Assembly (NCBI GenBank): GCA_963693365.1
Contig: CAVNZM010000012.1
Span: 3,410,001-3,474,000, forward strand
Origin: Amoebidium appalachense
Lineage: Eukaryota; Ichthyosporea
DNA: 64,000 nucleotides
Direction: 5' to 3'
This document shows, piece after piece, positions 38,958-47,684 of this stretch. A model generated the notes under the pieces. It saw only the letters and a list, made by a program, of their open reading frames with translations, did no database searches and was not told where the DNA came from. Both the position numbers and the translations under genes were made by a program. Every line of letters begins with the position of its first letter. Position 1 is the stretch's first letter.

Positions 38958-39677
38958 TCAATGACCAACCCACAATGTTCCCTTACCAAACGAGCAATTG
39001 GTCACTTTGACCAATTGGTCCTCTGCCGTGTCCAATAGATGACGACCTATGTATTTTGCTGCAGCACATCTGTCCAAGCCACGCACCAGCATTGTGTAGT
39101 CCACGAGACTCGCCATCTTCACACCATCGACCTCACACACTCGGATGGCGTGGTCACCTATGCAAATTGTGTCGCCTCGTTTGGCCACGATTTCATCTCC
39201 GGTCAATACAACATCGCTGTGCTCGGTGTCCATAGTTTGCGAGACTGAGATATTCTGATGTGTAGCAGACCCTTTTGTAGCTTCGGTCTCGCTGGCTTGG
39301 TTAACTTTGTGGGCCATCAGGCGCGCGATGTAGGTGGCGCAGGTCTTGCGGAACTCGTGGGCGCGTTTGCCGGGGAGCAGGTAGATGATCTCGAGGAGGG
39401 TGCAGAAGGGGGCCACGGGGGTTAACATACCCTTTCCGTTGATACGGACCTTGTCAGTGCGGCTGACAAGGTCGACAACCTCTGGGTTGGTCGACTTTGT
39501 CATCTGAGACCACGCTTCCCGCCCAGCACCCGACCCAATTACCAATGCGATGGTATCAAGGACACTACCGCGTCCTGGTTCAGTAGTGTAATCCACCCGG
39601 AATTCAGCGTCCTTGAACTGGGGGTACTCCTTCCAGAGAAGCGACACGTCGGCTTTCTTGTTCTGTTCTCTTGCCAT
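38958..39677 (-). CDS. LPGKRAHEFR-family protein with a duplicated N-terminal module
   Basis: 239 residues. The first half has SLLWKEYPQFKDAEFRVDY, VLDTIALVIGS, VRINGKGMLTPVA and LLPGKRAHEFRKTCATYIARLM. The second half contains IRVCEVDGVKMASLVDYTML followed by RCAAAKYIGRHL, which repeats the RVD..KMASVLD...A..AW pattern of the family's N terminus, so the module occurs twice. A TATA box (GGGTATAAAGG, reverse strand, near 39716) lies 35 bp upstream. Confidence 0.65.
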   Translation of the reverse strand: MAREQNKKADVSLLWKEYPQFKDAEFRVDYTTEPGRGSVLDTIALVIGSGAGREAWSQMTKSTNPEVVDLVSRTDKVRINGKGMLTPVAPFCTLLEIIYLLPGKRAHEFRKTCATYIARLMAHKVNQASETEATKGSATHQNISVSQTMDTEHSDVVLTGDEIVAKRGDTICIGDHAIRVCEVDGVKMASLVDYTMLVRGLDRCAAAKYIGRHLLDTAEDQLVKVTNCSFGKGTLWVGH

Positions 39678-39971
39678 CGTGTGTGCACACTGACGGTATT
39701 TGCCTGTGCGTCGCTCCTTTATACCCTACATCCGGCAAACCTGGTAGTCGAAGTACCGCATGGTGCACACGTGTCTGACGCCGATTCGATCACAATGATC
39801 GATTGCACGAGGAAACGCCTACCGCGCATTCGGTCATGTTGACCGATTGGTCGACCGATGTTCAGTCTGTCCAGTAACGACATCCGATCACTCATGTTGA
39901 GTGATTGGTGAAAAGGTCTTCGGGGAGGAGGTGTACATGGGTATCGAACGTCCTCAGTGTGCCTGAGGACA

Positions 39972-40300
39972 ATGGCCGAGAGGATGAACAGCTTTCCCAG
40001 TGACACCGTGTTCTCCAAGAGAATGGGGGAACACGTTGACGGTGTGGTGGTATTCTCTTTGAAATGGGAGGAGGCTTGTCGCAACACATGTTCTACGATT
40101 GGCACGAGAAGACCGATGACTTGGGCACGCCGTACAGTAGGCTGGTCTGCATGGACGACACCGATGAAATGCTGACTTTATTTAAATCGAAGGTAACGGG
40201 TGCACGTGTCATGATGTCCAACCGGGCGGCGCGGACCATTTGCACCCAAATGCCAGTGTGGGTTTTTGTTAATAAAGCGCGACCACCTACCGCCGACACA
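39972..40300 (+). pseudogene. Frameshifted remnant with a Walker-B-like motif
   Basis: One frame starts with MAERMNSFPSDTVFSKRMG; after a frame change near 40060 the other reads MFYDWHEKTDD, RLVCMDDTDEM, then ARVMMSNRAARTICTQMPVWVFVNKARPP. The order (hydrophobics-DDTDE, then MMSN, then a Pro-ended strand) resembles the Walker B/motif C part of an SF3 or Rep-type helicase, but Walker A is absent. AATAAA follows at 40271. Low certainty. Confidence 0.35.
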
Positions 40301-40907
40301 CCTGGTAGTCAACCACGTAGCGTACACTCTCGCGCAATGTGCGCATATGAGAAACGCCGAACAGCCGTCCGTGCTTGTTTGTCTTGCGATCCAGACACAC
40401 CTCGAGTGCGCCCTTGGAAGGGTACCAGGCACCGTCGGGGCACAGGATCTCGAGCGTCACCGTGAGCCGCAGGCTCTTGTGGATGTTGCCGTTCGAGTCG
40501 ATGGTGTTGGACTCGGTGTGCGGGACCAGCGGCTTCCTGCCGTCCATCAGGCCCCACGCGTTCGCGACCTCCAGGTCCACGTAGCTGTTCTCTGACCCGG
40601 CGTCGTACACCAGCTTGAACGTCTTGCTCTGGCCCTGCACGCGCACCGTCACCGTGTGCGTCTTGCTGCACTCGGGCACCAGGAACACCGGCACCTTGCC
40701 GTGGCGCGTCGTCGTGCGCCGCACGCCCGCGGCCGCGGCCGGGCCCGAGTGCGACGTCGAGCGCCGCGTGCACGCGCAGCCGAAGAGCGCGTTGGACGTG
40801 CGGCGGCGGCGGCGGCGGCGGCGCAGCGTGCTGGGGGCGTGGCGCTTCTGTCGTTTGATGTGGCGCATGTTACCTACAACGCCCACAATGTACGCGGTGT
40901 GCGGCAC
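40287..40907 (-). CDS. Putative retropepsin-like aspartic protease domain protein
   Basis: 206 residues (alternative ATG at 40868). An arginine run encoded by a GCC repeat (about 29-36) and an Ala/Gly-rich region precede a beta-rich domain: VTVRVQGQSKTFKLVYDAGSENSYVDLEVA, in part FKLVYDAGSENSYVD. This has the strand-loop form of single-domain aspartic proteases, with Asp102 in D-A-G-S in place of the usual D-T/S-G. Later strands (LRLTVTLEI) fit. Without the standard DTG it may be inactive or simply similar in fold. Confidence 0.45.
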   Translation of the reverse strand: MPHTAYIVGVVGNMRHIKRQKRHAPSTLRRRRRRRRTSNALFGCACTRRSTSHSGPAAAAGVRRTTTRHGKVPVFLVPECSKTHTVTVRVQGQSKTFKLVYDAGSENSYVDLEVANAWGLMDGRKPLVPHTESNTIDSNGNIHKSLRLTVTLEILCPDGAWYPSKGALEVCLDRKTNKHGRLFGVSHMRTLRESVRYVVDYQVCRR

Positions 40908-40937
40908 AAACGCGGTTATTTGTCTAGATCGGGGCGC

Positions 40938-41171
40938 CTACACCTTGAGCTTGGACCAGCAGCGCTTGCGGCAGCACTTGCGCTTGCTCTTCTTGCTGCC
41001 GGGCACGAGGCCGCGGCAGTTGCCCTGGTAGCGGCACATGATGTACTTGAGGTTGTAGTCGGCGACCTGCTTGAGCCACACCGGGTCGGCCGATGGGTAC
41101 GACTTGTACAGGTCGCCGCCGATGAGCGCCTTGACGTGCGAGTCCGTGATGCCCGTGCTTTCCTTCAACAT
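40938..41171 (-). CDS. Small basic Cys-containing protein
   Basis: 77 residues ending in a Lys/Arg/Cys-rich tail (KKSKRKCCRKRCWSKLKV). The first 50 residues look globular (DLYKSYPSADPVWLKQVADY). Probably nucleic-acid binding; no family recognised. It ends 30 bp before the protease-like gene on the same strand. Confidence 0.5.
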   Translation of the reverse strand: MLKESTGITDSHVKALIGGDLYKSYPSADPVWLKQVADYNLKYIMCRYQGNCRGLVPGSKKSKRKCCRKRCWSKLKV

Positions 41172-41257
41172 TTGCAGGTGCCCGCAAAAACATGGTGCAC
41201 GCGGCGCCGCGGGGCTTTCTTTGTGGCAGATCCGCGAGAAAATGTGCGCTGCAGTGC

Positions 41258-41533
41258 ATGGATGACATGGCGAGGCTAAGCGACCCGGGCGTGGTCAAGC
41301 GCAGGGAGCTGGAGGCGCTGGAGAGGCAGATGGAGCTCGAGGCGGGGACGCCGGCGATGAGGATGGACCCCGACTACATGCTCGACGGGTTTTCCTTCTC
41401 CCCCGCTTTAAAAGATTACATGCGAACAAAATTGGACGGGGAGCCCTATTTACATTTCATGGTGTTCGGGTCCTATCTGTACCACGCCATACCCGCGGAG
41501 CTGAACGCCTATCGACCAAATAAAAGATACTGA
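41258..41533 (+). CDS. Small hypothetical protein
   Basis: 91 residues from ATG at 41258; an upstream in-frame ATG at 41192 would add a Cys/Arg-rich leader. Contains a helical ELEALERQMELEAG segment and a C-terminal YLHFMVFGSYLYHAIPAEL segment. The stop is next to AATAAAAGATAC-TGAG-GTATCT, a poly(A) signal overlapping a 6-bp hairpin. Confidence 0.5.
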   Translation: MDDMARLSDPGVVKRRELEALERQMELEAGTPAMRMDPDYMLDGFSFSPALKDYMRTKLDGEPYLHFMVFGSYLYHAIPAELNAYRPNKRY

Positions 41534-41550
41534 GGTATCTCGGTTAGGTT

Positions 41551-43455
41551 ATGTTGGCTACTGTTAGACGCAAAGCGATGACGAGCAGAACAACGATAAA
41601 GAACTCGAACGAAATGAAACAAGGCGGGGCCAGTCGCACTCCCGTGGCCGGCAACGAGTTCACGACGGTCATCTTCTCCAGTGGCAGCGCGGCTTCAGAT
41701 ACACTCACGCGGTGCTTGCCACAGCCTTTGTTGGCTCGCAAGGCGACTGTGGAGACAACCACCATTCACGCGCTCAACCAATTTGGTCCGGGTTCCTGTA
41801 TGGGGCGCGTGCGAATTCACGACGGGCGGAACGACTGTTCGCATGACTTTAATCTGAACATCACCGGCCCTTTGCACCACGATAACGCGAGGGCGATTGC
41901 AAGGGCATTGAGTGCACATCACCAACCCCCCACACCCAACTTTCCGTTCCAGCCCGTCTTTTTCGAGTTTGGAGAGCCGCGGTACATGGGGTCTTCTCCT
42001 TATTTGGAGACTAGACATTCGTGCAAATCCATCAGTGAAATGGTGCAGATCGTCCACGAACTCTTTTCGGAGGCCAAGCCCCTGGACTTGATCTTTATCA
42101 CCAGGGACCCTTCCTGTAGCAATGGCATAATCAGACGCGTCTACAATTTCCTCAACTTCAGAGCGGATTGGTATCGAACCCCGGAGGAGAAAGCACAGTT
42201 GATGCCAGAGGTCGAGGCGGCGAGGGCCAACGACTACAACAGCTGGCCCGCCTTTCACGTCGAATCCATGCGACCCCCACTGATGACGACGGCTCGTTAT
42301 GAAAACCCCTCGCTGAACACCAAAATTCACCACCGCCAAACTTTGGTCTACGATACGACAAACCTCTTCCCCCAGCGAGTGGACTACTTCCTGGCACCCA
42401 TGATTGTCAAGCAGGACCAATATACGCCTGGTTCCGCGCCGTTCTGCCCGTCGGGTGATAAGTTGCGCCCGACCCTGGTGGATGACGACCGCGGAAATGG
42501 GTGGATCTGTTTCACCTATTATGCAACGGAATATCCGCTCGGTGTTGACGTTTTCATGGATACGATAAACCCACAGTTCAATATGAAAACAGAGTGCCCT
42601 GATCCCATTCCGTTTGTTGAAAGAGGCGAGATGCCCCTGCGTTTACGGATGACGATTTGGGAGATTCTGCCCGAGTTTCGCAACTTAAACTTGGTCAAGT
42701 TTTTTCTCCTGATCCACCGACCCGAGCGCACTTACGCGGATCAGGATGGTATTCCATTCCAGTTTAAAGAGTGTGTGTTTAGATTATACTGGGTCATAGC
42801 CCCCTTCAGGGATCTCAAAATACCATTTACCGAGATGCCGAAATATCTGAAGCCCGGAAATGTCCCACCGGTAGCAGTGTTTGAGCTTGACTGGTTGGGG
42901 TTTGAGGATCTGTCAATTCCTAGTCTGCGTTACTCCCTGAAGGTGGCACCGATGTTCACGGGCCATACACGCGCCAGCCTTGCCCAGAAGATCAAGACAC
43001 TGGCCCCCGACCCCCGGACACCCACGTACACGTGGCCACTCGAGGTTTTTCTGCTGGCCGTCCTGTACGTATCAACAAACGCCGGCATGGTGGATGTGGC
43101 GTCAACGGAAGAATGTATGGCCCTTTGTGAAGGCATCATGTTGGACCCCGACCTATACGCAGACTCATGCCCTGACCGCGTACTTCTTTGCTCGTCGCCC
43201 CCTGGGCTCTCACCGGTATCGCACCGCTACCTTGTGAATTGGAACCCCGCCCCGCGTCCTACGCCATCCGCCCGTTCTCGATATCCGGCCCGGCATCGCG
43301 GTCCATCGGCGTGGGCTCCAACACGCGCAGCAAGAACCTGTTCGGCCCCGCGGGGCTCGTGGGGCTGCTCAACCCCGCGGACCCCATCTTCCGCGACTAC
43401 GCGCAGTTCATCATCACCGACCCGTTCCCGCCGTCGCACGTGTACGTGCACATGA
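41551..43455 (+). CDS. Large hypothetical, possibly structural protein; frame lost near 43250
   Basis: The frame encodes about 565 credible residues (to LVNWNPAPR near 43255); the last 65 are arginine/serine-rich and out of frame with the coding signal, which passes to the frame at 43188-43712. It has many aromatic and proline positions and beta-strand patterns (NGWICFTYYATEYPLGVDVFMD), no membrane segment and no enzyme motif that I recognise. Base composition is near 50 percent GC up to 43250 and far higher after it. Either one gene with a one-base error in CCCCGCCCCGCG, or a recombination join. Confidence 0.6.
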   Translation: MLATVRRKAMTSRTTIKNSNEMKQGGASRTPVAGNEFTTVIFSSGSAASDTLTRCLPQPLLARKATVETTTIHALNQFGPGSCMGRVRIHDGRNDCSHDFNLNITGPLHHDNARAIARALSAHHQPPTPNFPFQPVFFEFGEPRYMGSSPYLETRHSCKSISEMVQIVHELFSEAKPLDLIFITRDPSCSNGIIRRVYNFLNFRADWYRTPEEKAQLMPEVEAARANDYNSWPAFHVESMRPPLMTTARYENPSLNTKIHHRQTLVYDTTNLFPQRVDYFLAPMIVKQDQYTPGSAPFCPSGDKLRPTLVDDDRGNGWICFTYYATEYPLGVDVFMDTINPQFNMKTECPDPIPFVERGEMPLRLRMTIWEILPEFRNLNLVKFFLLIHRPERTYADQDGIPFQFKECVFRLYWVIAPFRDLKIPFTEMPKYLKPGNVPPVAVFELDWLGFEDLSIPSLRYSLKVAPMFTGHTRASLAQKIKTLAPDPRTPTYTWPLEVFLLAVLYVSTNAGMVDVASTEECMALCEGIMLDPDLYADSCPDRVLLCSSPPGLSPVSHRYLVNWNPAPRPTPSARSRYPARHRGPSAWAPTRAARTCSAPRGSWGCSTPRTPSSATTRSSSSPTRSRRRTCTCT

Positions 43456-43712
43456 CGCTCGACGACCAGGCCGTCGCCGGGCCCGTGGCCGCCGGCGTCG
43501 ACACGTCCGCGAACATGGCGCTCGCGGCCATCCCGCTCGCGGCCGCGCTCGACAACGTCTACGAGCCCCGCGTGCCCAAGTACTCCCGCCTGCAGGCGCG
43601 GCCGTTCACGACCATCAAGCTTGCGTTCCGCGACGAGCAGGGCGCGCCCCTGCACGGGCGCTACACGGTGGTTGTCAGGTTCGACCACGCGGAGACAGCT
43701 GGCCTGTCCTGA
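43188..43712 (+). CDS. C-terminal part of the structural-like protein (second frame)
   Basis: Credible coding from about 43245 (ASYAIRPFSISGPASRS) to TGA at 43710. It contains FGPAGLVGLLNPADPIFRDYAQFIITDPFPPSHVYVHM (quoted in part: DYAQFIITDPFPPSHVYVHM) and ends in HGRYTVVVRFDHAE, comparable with GGRFTVLVGI at the end of the gene at 22905. This suggests a shared C-terminal domain. Very GC-rich. Most likely continuous with the preceding frame in the real virus. Confidence 0.6.
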   Translation: MLVAPWALTGIAPLPCELEPRPASYAIRPFSISGPASRSIGVGSNTRSKNLFGPAGLVGLLNPADPIFRDYAQFIITDPFPPSHVYVHMTLDDQAVAGPVAAGVDTSANMALAAIPLAAALDNVYEPRVPKYSRLQARPFTTIKLAFRDEQGAPLHGRYTVVVRFDHAETAGLS

Positions 43713-44078
43713 CCATTGGTCTGTTCTGAAACCAGGGCTCCGTTTATCCGCGAAATCGATTGGCTTGATCGTTTGATTGGATATTGTGGTCTGTGTGTAA
43801 CTTTTTCGATTGGTTGATAGTGTTAAACCATGTGATGAATAACGTCATTGCCGTCACGTGATCTGGGTGTTATCATGACTTTAACGATTTGAAATCCCAT
43901 TCAATCAGCACATTTTAATTGGTGGGTTTCTGTGATTGGTAGGATTTGAGGTCCAGTCTGGTCGTTCCGATTGATTGGCCGGTTGTCATGTTAGCTGATA
44001 GCCACTGCCGTGTTTTGCCCAATAAAACAGCCGTGCGGTTTGCAAACGCTTCACAACATCCCCCACTCTATTCCCAAC
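43713..44078 (+). promoter_or_regulatory. Intergenic region with seven ATTGG boxes
   Basis: ATTGG at about 43715, 43758, 43776, 43810, 43918, 43936 and 43974, plus a CACGTG E-box at 43855. AATAAA-like CCAATAAAAC at 44018. No gene seen. Confidence 0.6.
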
Positions 44079-44441
44079 ATGGAGGCACGAAACCAGTTCA
44101 ACCTCTCTCTCACCCTGCGGGGTATGGAGTCTGCCATTGCTGGTTGCGTGCACAAGCAGTTGTTCGAGGCCTACAAGACAATACAAACAGAGCTTGTGGG
44201 GAGAAGCGATCGCCTAAGAGAGCTCCAAAAAGAAGTTGGGCATCTCCAGAGTAAACTGGCCCAAGAGTCTCAGCGCGCACAGTGCCTGCAGGCACAGCTA
44301 ATTGCTGCACAACAGTCGGCCGCTGACGAGCGGCAGCAGCACCTGCGGGAAACCGAAAAGCTTCGTGTCACCATCAAGGAGTTCAAAGCACAACACAGCG
44401 ACTGCGACGAGGTGTTAGGGACGAGCTGTTGGTCCGTCTGA
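44079..44441 (+). CDS. Coiled-coil protein; probably the 5' part of a split gene
   Basis: 120 residues. Residues 35-105 form a long coiled coil (SDRLRELQKEVGHLQSKLAQ..., ETEKLRVTIKEFKA). The frame ends in VLGTSCWSV just as the frame at 44429, open upstream to about 44399, takes over with VRDELLVRLTSKEL. A one-base slip near 44405 would join them into a protein of about 520 residues. No family recognised. Confidence 0.55.
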   Translation: MEARNQFNLSLTLRGMESAIAGCVHKQLFEAYKTIQTELVGRSDRLRELQKEVGHLQSKLAQESQRAQCLQAQLIAAQQSAADERQQHLRETEKLRVTIKEFKAQHSDCDEVLGTSCWSV

Positions 44442-45628
44442 CGTCAAAGGAGCTCACGAAGGCACGTGAGTTGCTCCTGCAGATTGGCATAGACATGGAT
44501 GCGCGGGACAGTGGGCCATTGACGGATTCCTCTTTGGAGCTTAGTGGAAAACGCCCGACCCCACCCGATACTCCGGAAACACCGTCGGTTGTTGACCAGC
44601 CTGCAAAACGCATCCGCGTTCAAGGCCTCGACACGGGTCGTCGTTCTCCGCAGCCGTACAGCGGCCCGGTCCCCTCGTCGACGGGGGATTCCGAGCTCAC
44701 CCTGGCCACGTGGCAGCCGCCGCTTGAGCCTCAGTCGCCTGCGCGCACCGAGGACGACACTGAAGACATCGAGGACCAGAGATCTATCACACAGTCACCC
44801 TTTCGCGACACACGGGGTGTGGCCCGCAAATCCAAGAACGATACCGCGCACAAGTTTCTAACAAATATTCCCTTCTGGAAGCTGTACGGCCCCGACTTCA
44901 GTTCGTTCGTTACCATGAGCTACAACTACTTTGACCGAGGCACTCCCCTCGGCAAGATCTACGAGAACTGCCGCGGGCATCGCAACGCCCCGGGCTGCTA
45001 CCAGTACGCGTCGCGGGTTTTCGTGCTCGTAGGTTCCTATCTGCTGGCCACAGCCGACAAGACCACCCTCGACGACGTCTTTTTGGGCAAGAAGGACAGA
45101 AAGGAGATTCTCTATTGTCTGCGCACGTACGACCTACCGTCCCCTCTCGTGGAGTTTCTTAACAGGACCCACCGCAAGCAGATGCTCAGCCAGGGGAAGT
45201 GGCAGGAGGACGCGTTGGACGACAGGAGCGATGTTGTCCAGCGGGTAGACGTATCGGAAAAATACTTCAGGGATGGGATTGCACGCGCCATGACCGATTG
45301 CCTCTCAGTCCGGCCTCGGCTGAAGGACGCGGATCAAGAGTACGAGATCAAGGTGTCGCTTCGCATCGTCGAGGCTCTCCGGCTCGTCGAGTACGTGCTC
45401 AACAACACCGCGGACACTTTTCGCAAAGGAACCTACAAGGTGGAGAATTGCAGCACACCCATGAGAAACGCGTCCGGCTTGTCGGTCTTCTACCGACCGA
45501 TGAAAGAGGACAATGGCCCGGATCCGAGCTATGAAGTCGTCGAACACATAGACGTTGCTGCCATTGTGGGGGGTGAGATGCATCTCGATATACCAGACGC
45601 GGAGGCGCGGGCGAGAGCCCTAGACTGA
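44429..45628 (+). CDS. Hypothetical protein, 399 residues; probably 3' part of a split gene
   Basis: No ATG near its beginning (the frame opens without one), which supports fusion with the coiled-coil frame upstream. Residues 40-140 are disordered (Pro/Ser/Thr/Asp-rich, KRPTPPDTPETPSV); from about 145 (FLTNIPFWKLYGPDFSSFV) a globular helical domain runs to the end. No enzyme motif recognised. Confidence 0.6.
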   Translation: MVRLTSKELTKARELLLQIGIDMDARDSGPLTDSSLELSGKRPTPPDTPETPSVVDQPAKRIRVQGLDTGRRSPQPYSGPVPSSTGDSELTLATWQPPLEPQSPARTEDDTEDIEDQRSITQSPFRDTRGVARKSKNDTAHKFLTNIPFWKLYGPDFSSFVTMSYNYFDRGTPLGKIYENCRGHRNAPGCYQYASRVFVLVGSYLLATADKTTLDDVFLGKKDRKEILYCLRTYDLPSPLVEFLNRTHRKQMLSQGKWQEDALDDRSDVVQRVDVSEKYFRDGIARAMTDCLSVRPRLKDADQEYEIKVSLRIVEALRLVEYVLNNTADTFRKGTYKVENCSTPMRNASGLSVFYRPMKEDNGPDPSYEVVEHIDVAAIVGGEMHLDIPDAEARARALD

Positions 45629-45726
45629 GGCGCGACATGTAGAAGGGGGTGGTGCGAATGTAGAATCGTGTGTTATATGATATGGTGTAGCAAGCATGGG
45701 TTGGGGGCTAAGTGGGCGACTGTCTG

Positions 45727-46080
45727 GCACAGCCAATGAAAATTTGACGGTCTCCCTCATGCGCTGTCTGGCACAGCCCATGAAAATTTGACGGTATCCA
45801 TAATCAATTCGACGACATGAGCTGGCTGGCACAACCAATGAAATTTTGACGGTCTCCATAATTAATACGAGCGACATGAGCTGTCTGGCACAGCCAATGA
45901 AAATTTGACGGTATCCATAATCAATTCGACGACATGAGCTGGCTGGCACAGCCAATGAAAATTTGACGGTCTCCATAATTAATATGAGCGACATGAGCTG
46001 TCTGGCACAGCCAATGAAAATTTGACGGTCTCCATAATCAATACGAGCGACATGAGCTGTCTGGCACAGCCCACTGAAAT
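45727..46080. repeat. 59-bp tandem repeat array, six units plus a partial
   Basis: Units start at GGCACAGCCAATGAAAATTTGACGG near 45727, 45770 (after a shortened first unit), 45829, 45889, 45947 and 46006, and a partial near 46065. Most contain AGCCAATGAAA. Two subtypes alternate: one ending TTCGACGACATGAGCTGGCTG, one ending ACGAGCGACATGAGCTGTCTG. Confidence 0.9.
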
Positions 46081-46142
46081 TCTATATTCCTACATTTTTT
46101 TAAAAAAATTTATGCAACCGTGAGAGGGTGCTATGTGTGGCT

Positions 46143-47684
46143 TTATTTGTTCATCACTCGACGGCAGCAAAAAGCAGCAACAACGCCACCACGACCACGA
46201 CACCCCAAAACGCCCCAGGATTGGCCCGTGCCCATGCCCCAAGGCCGCTGCGGACGTCTTTCGGGGGGGGCGGAGGTCTGGGCGGTCCCACCCGCGCCCG
46301 TGCTAGCCCCCGTACTTCCGGCCGCGCCCCCGGGCACGCCTCCGGGTGACGGCGCCCCGGGCACGCCCCCGCCCGCGCCTCCGGGTGACGGCACCCCGGG
46401 CACGGTGGAGTTGGAGCCTGGGGCGGGCAGCGGGGTGATGGTGGTTGCCCCGGACGGGTTGGAGTCGTTGGTCTTGATCGCGGTCTTGCCGGCCTCGTCC
46501 TTTCCGATTTGCATCAGACACTGCTGGACCTGCGTGGCCGCGATGCGCGAGTCAGAGTTATCGGATACCTCCATTGCCTGGTTGCACACCTGCACGTTGA
46601 GGTTGGTGCACGTCTCGCTCTCCATCTCACCGGTCTTGTACCCGCTGATCTTGCACAAGGAGTTGTGGCATTGGACCGTCCATCCGTACTTCTTGAGCGT
46701 TTCTATATCCACACCGGCCGGCATTGGCCAAAAGCACGCGCATGTCTTGTCGTCCAGCGCGGACTCCTTCTTGCAGAAAAACTGCGCGTACGCGTTGACG
46801 GCGTTCTCCTGGGTCTGTCCGTACCTGTAATCCTTACCGAACTTCTCCTGGTCGTGGATGTCCATGTCCTTCTCGTCCTTGTTGCGCGAGAAGTTGAGGA
46901 TGTCGCGCAACCGGAGCGGCCGCACCGTGTCCCACTCCTGCGGGCGCTTGTAGTCGAACATGAACAGCAGGTACCGGTTATGCAGCCGCAGCAGGTCGAT
47001 GTAGCGCAGGTGGTGGTCGTTGCCGGACGACACGCTTCCCTTGTATATGACCCGCCCCCCTCGCTGCTCGAGCGTCACCAGGTGGCGGTGCGGCGCACGG
47101 ATCCAATAGTCAGCCGACCAGTACTTCTGGTAGTCCGCCCACTGGCGGTCCATCTTCTCGTTCGCCCAGCCCGGTGCGCAGAGCTTGCTGCCCGGGTTGT
47201 ACGTTGTAAAAGCGGGCTGGTTGCTGACGGCCACATAGTCGCTTGGACAGTTGAGCACCTTAAGCCGCGAACCGCCCTGGCGCGACTTCTGCGCACATCC
47301 CACGGCCTGTGCGTCCTCCTGTAGGTCGCCGTTGGACGGTACGTAGCAGAAGCGCGGGTCGTCGTAGATCAGGCACACCTGGTCGTCGTCCCGTACCGGG
47401 AATCCAGGCTCCCCGTGTGCCCGCATGCAGTCACTAGGGTACTCCGCAAGCGAGCATGATGCCCAGGCAATAAAGGACACAGGCTTGTATTTGGGAAACG
47501 ACGGATGGGGCAGCGGGAACTGCACACGAAGCCCTGGCATCTGCTTGGAGTGGTGGGCCCCCTGGTTCTCGAACTGCCATTCCCACTGGTGTCTCTTGTA
47601 CTCGGCCCATTGTACGAACTTCCAGGGGTAGTCCGGGTTCTCCTGCAGCCGCTCGATGTCGTCCTTGGTCCACTCGATACTCAT
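46143..47684 (-). CDS. Cysteine-rich protein resembling entry-fusion complex components (A16/G9-like)
   Basis: 513 residues with at least 18 Cys in short-spaced pairs across residues 55-360 (CYVPSNGD, LNCPSDYVAV, KTCACFWPMP, QCHNSLCKISG, CTNLNVQVCNQAM). The Cys-x-Pro-Ser and C-x-N-x3-V-x-C-N-Q elements recall the A16/G9/J5 group, conserved membrane fusion proteins of poxviruses and other Nucleocytoviricota. The C-terminal 100 residues are Pro/Gly/Ala-rich low complexity and no clear C-terminal membrane helix follows, which is unusual for that family. Its start overlaps the aquaporin stop by 4 bp. Assignment is tentative. Confidence 0.45.
   Translation of the reverse strand: MSIEWTKDDIERLQENPDYPWKFVQWAEYKRHQWEWQFENQGAHHSKQMPGLRVQFPLPHPSFPKYKPVSFIAWASCSLAEYPSDCMRAHGEPGFPVRDDDQVCLIYDDPRFCYVPSNGDLQEDAQAVGCAQKSRQGGSRLKVLNCPSDYVAVSNQPAFTTYNPGSKLCAPGWANEKMDRQWADYQKYWSADYWIRAPHRHLVTLEQRGGRVIYKGSVSSGNDHHLRYIDLLRLHNRYLLFMFDYKRPQEWDTVRPLRLRDILNFSRNKDEKDMDIHDQEKFGKDYRYGQTQENAVNAYAQFFCKKESALDDKTCACFWPMPAGVDIETLKKYGWTVQCHNSLCKISGYKTGEMESETCTNLNVQVCNQAMEVSDNSDSRIAATQVQQCLMQIGKDEAGKTAIKTNDSNPSGATTITPLPAPGSNSTVPGVPSPGGAGGGVPGAPSPGGVPGGAAGSTGASTGAGGTAQTSAPPERRPQRPWGMGTGQSWGVLGCRGRGGVVAAFCCRRVMNK

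Noticed and set aside
46120-46830. Plus-strand frame with hydrophobic stretches opposite the Cys-rich gene
   Set aside because: Shadow of the minus-strand gene's GC-rich tail; the minus strand has the conserved Cys pattern and better context.
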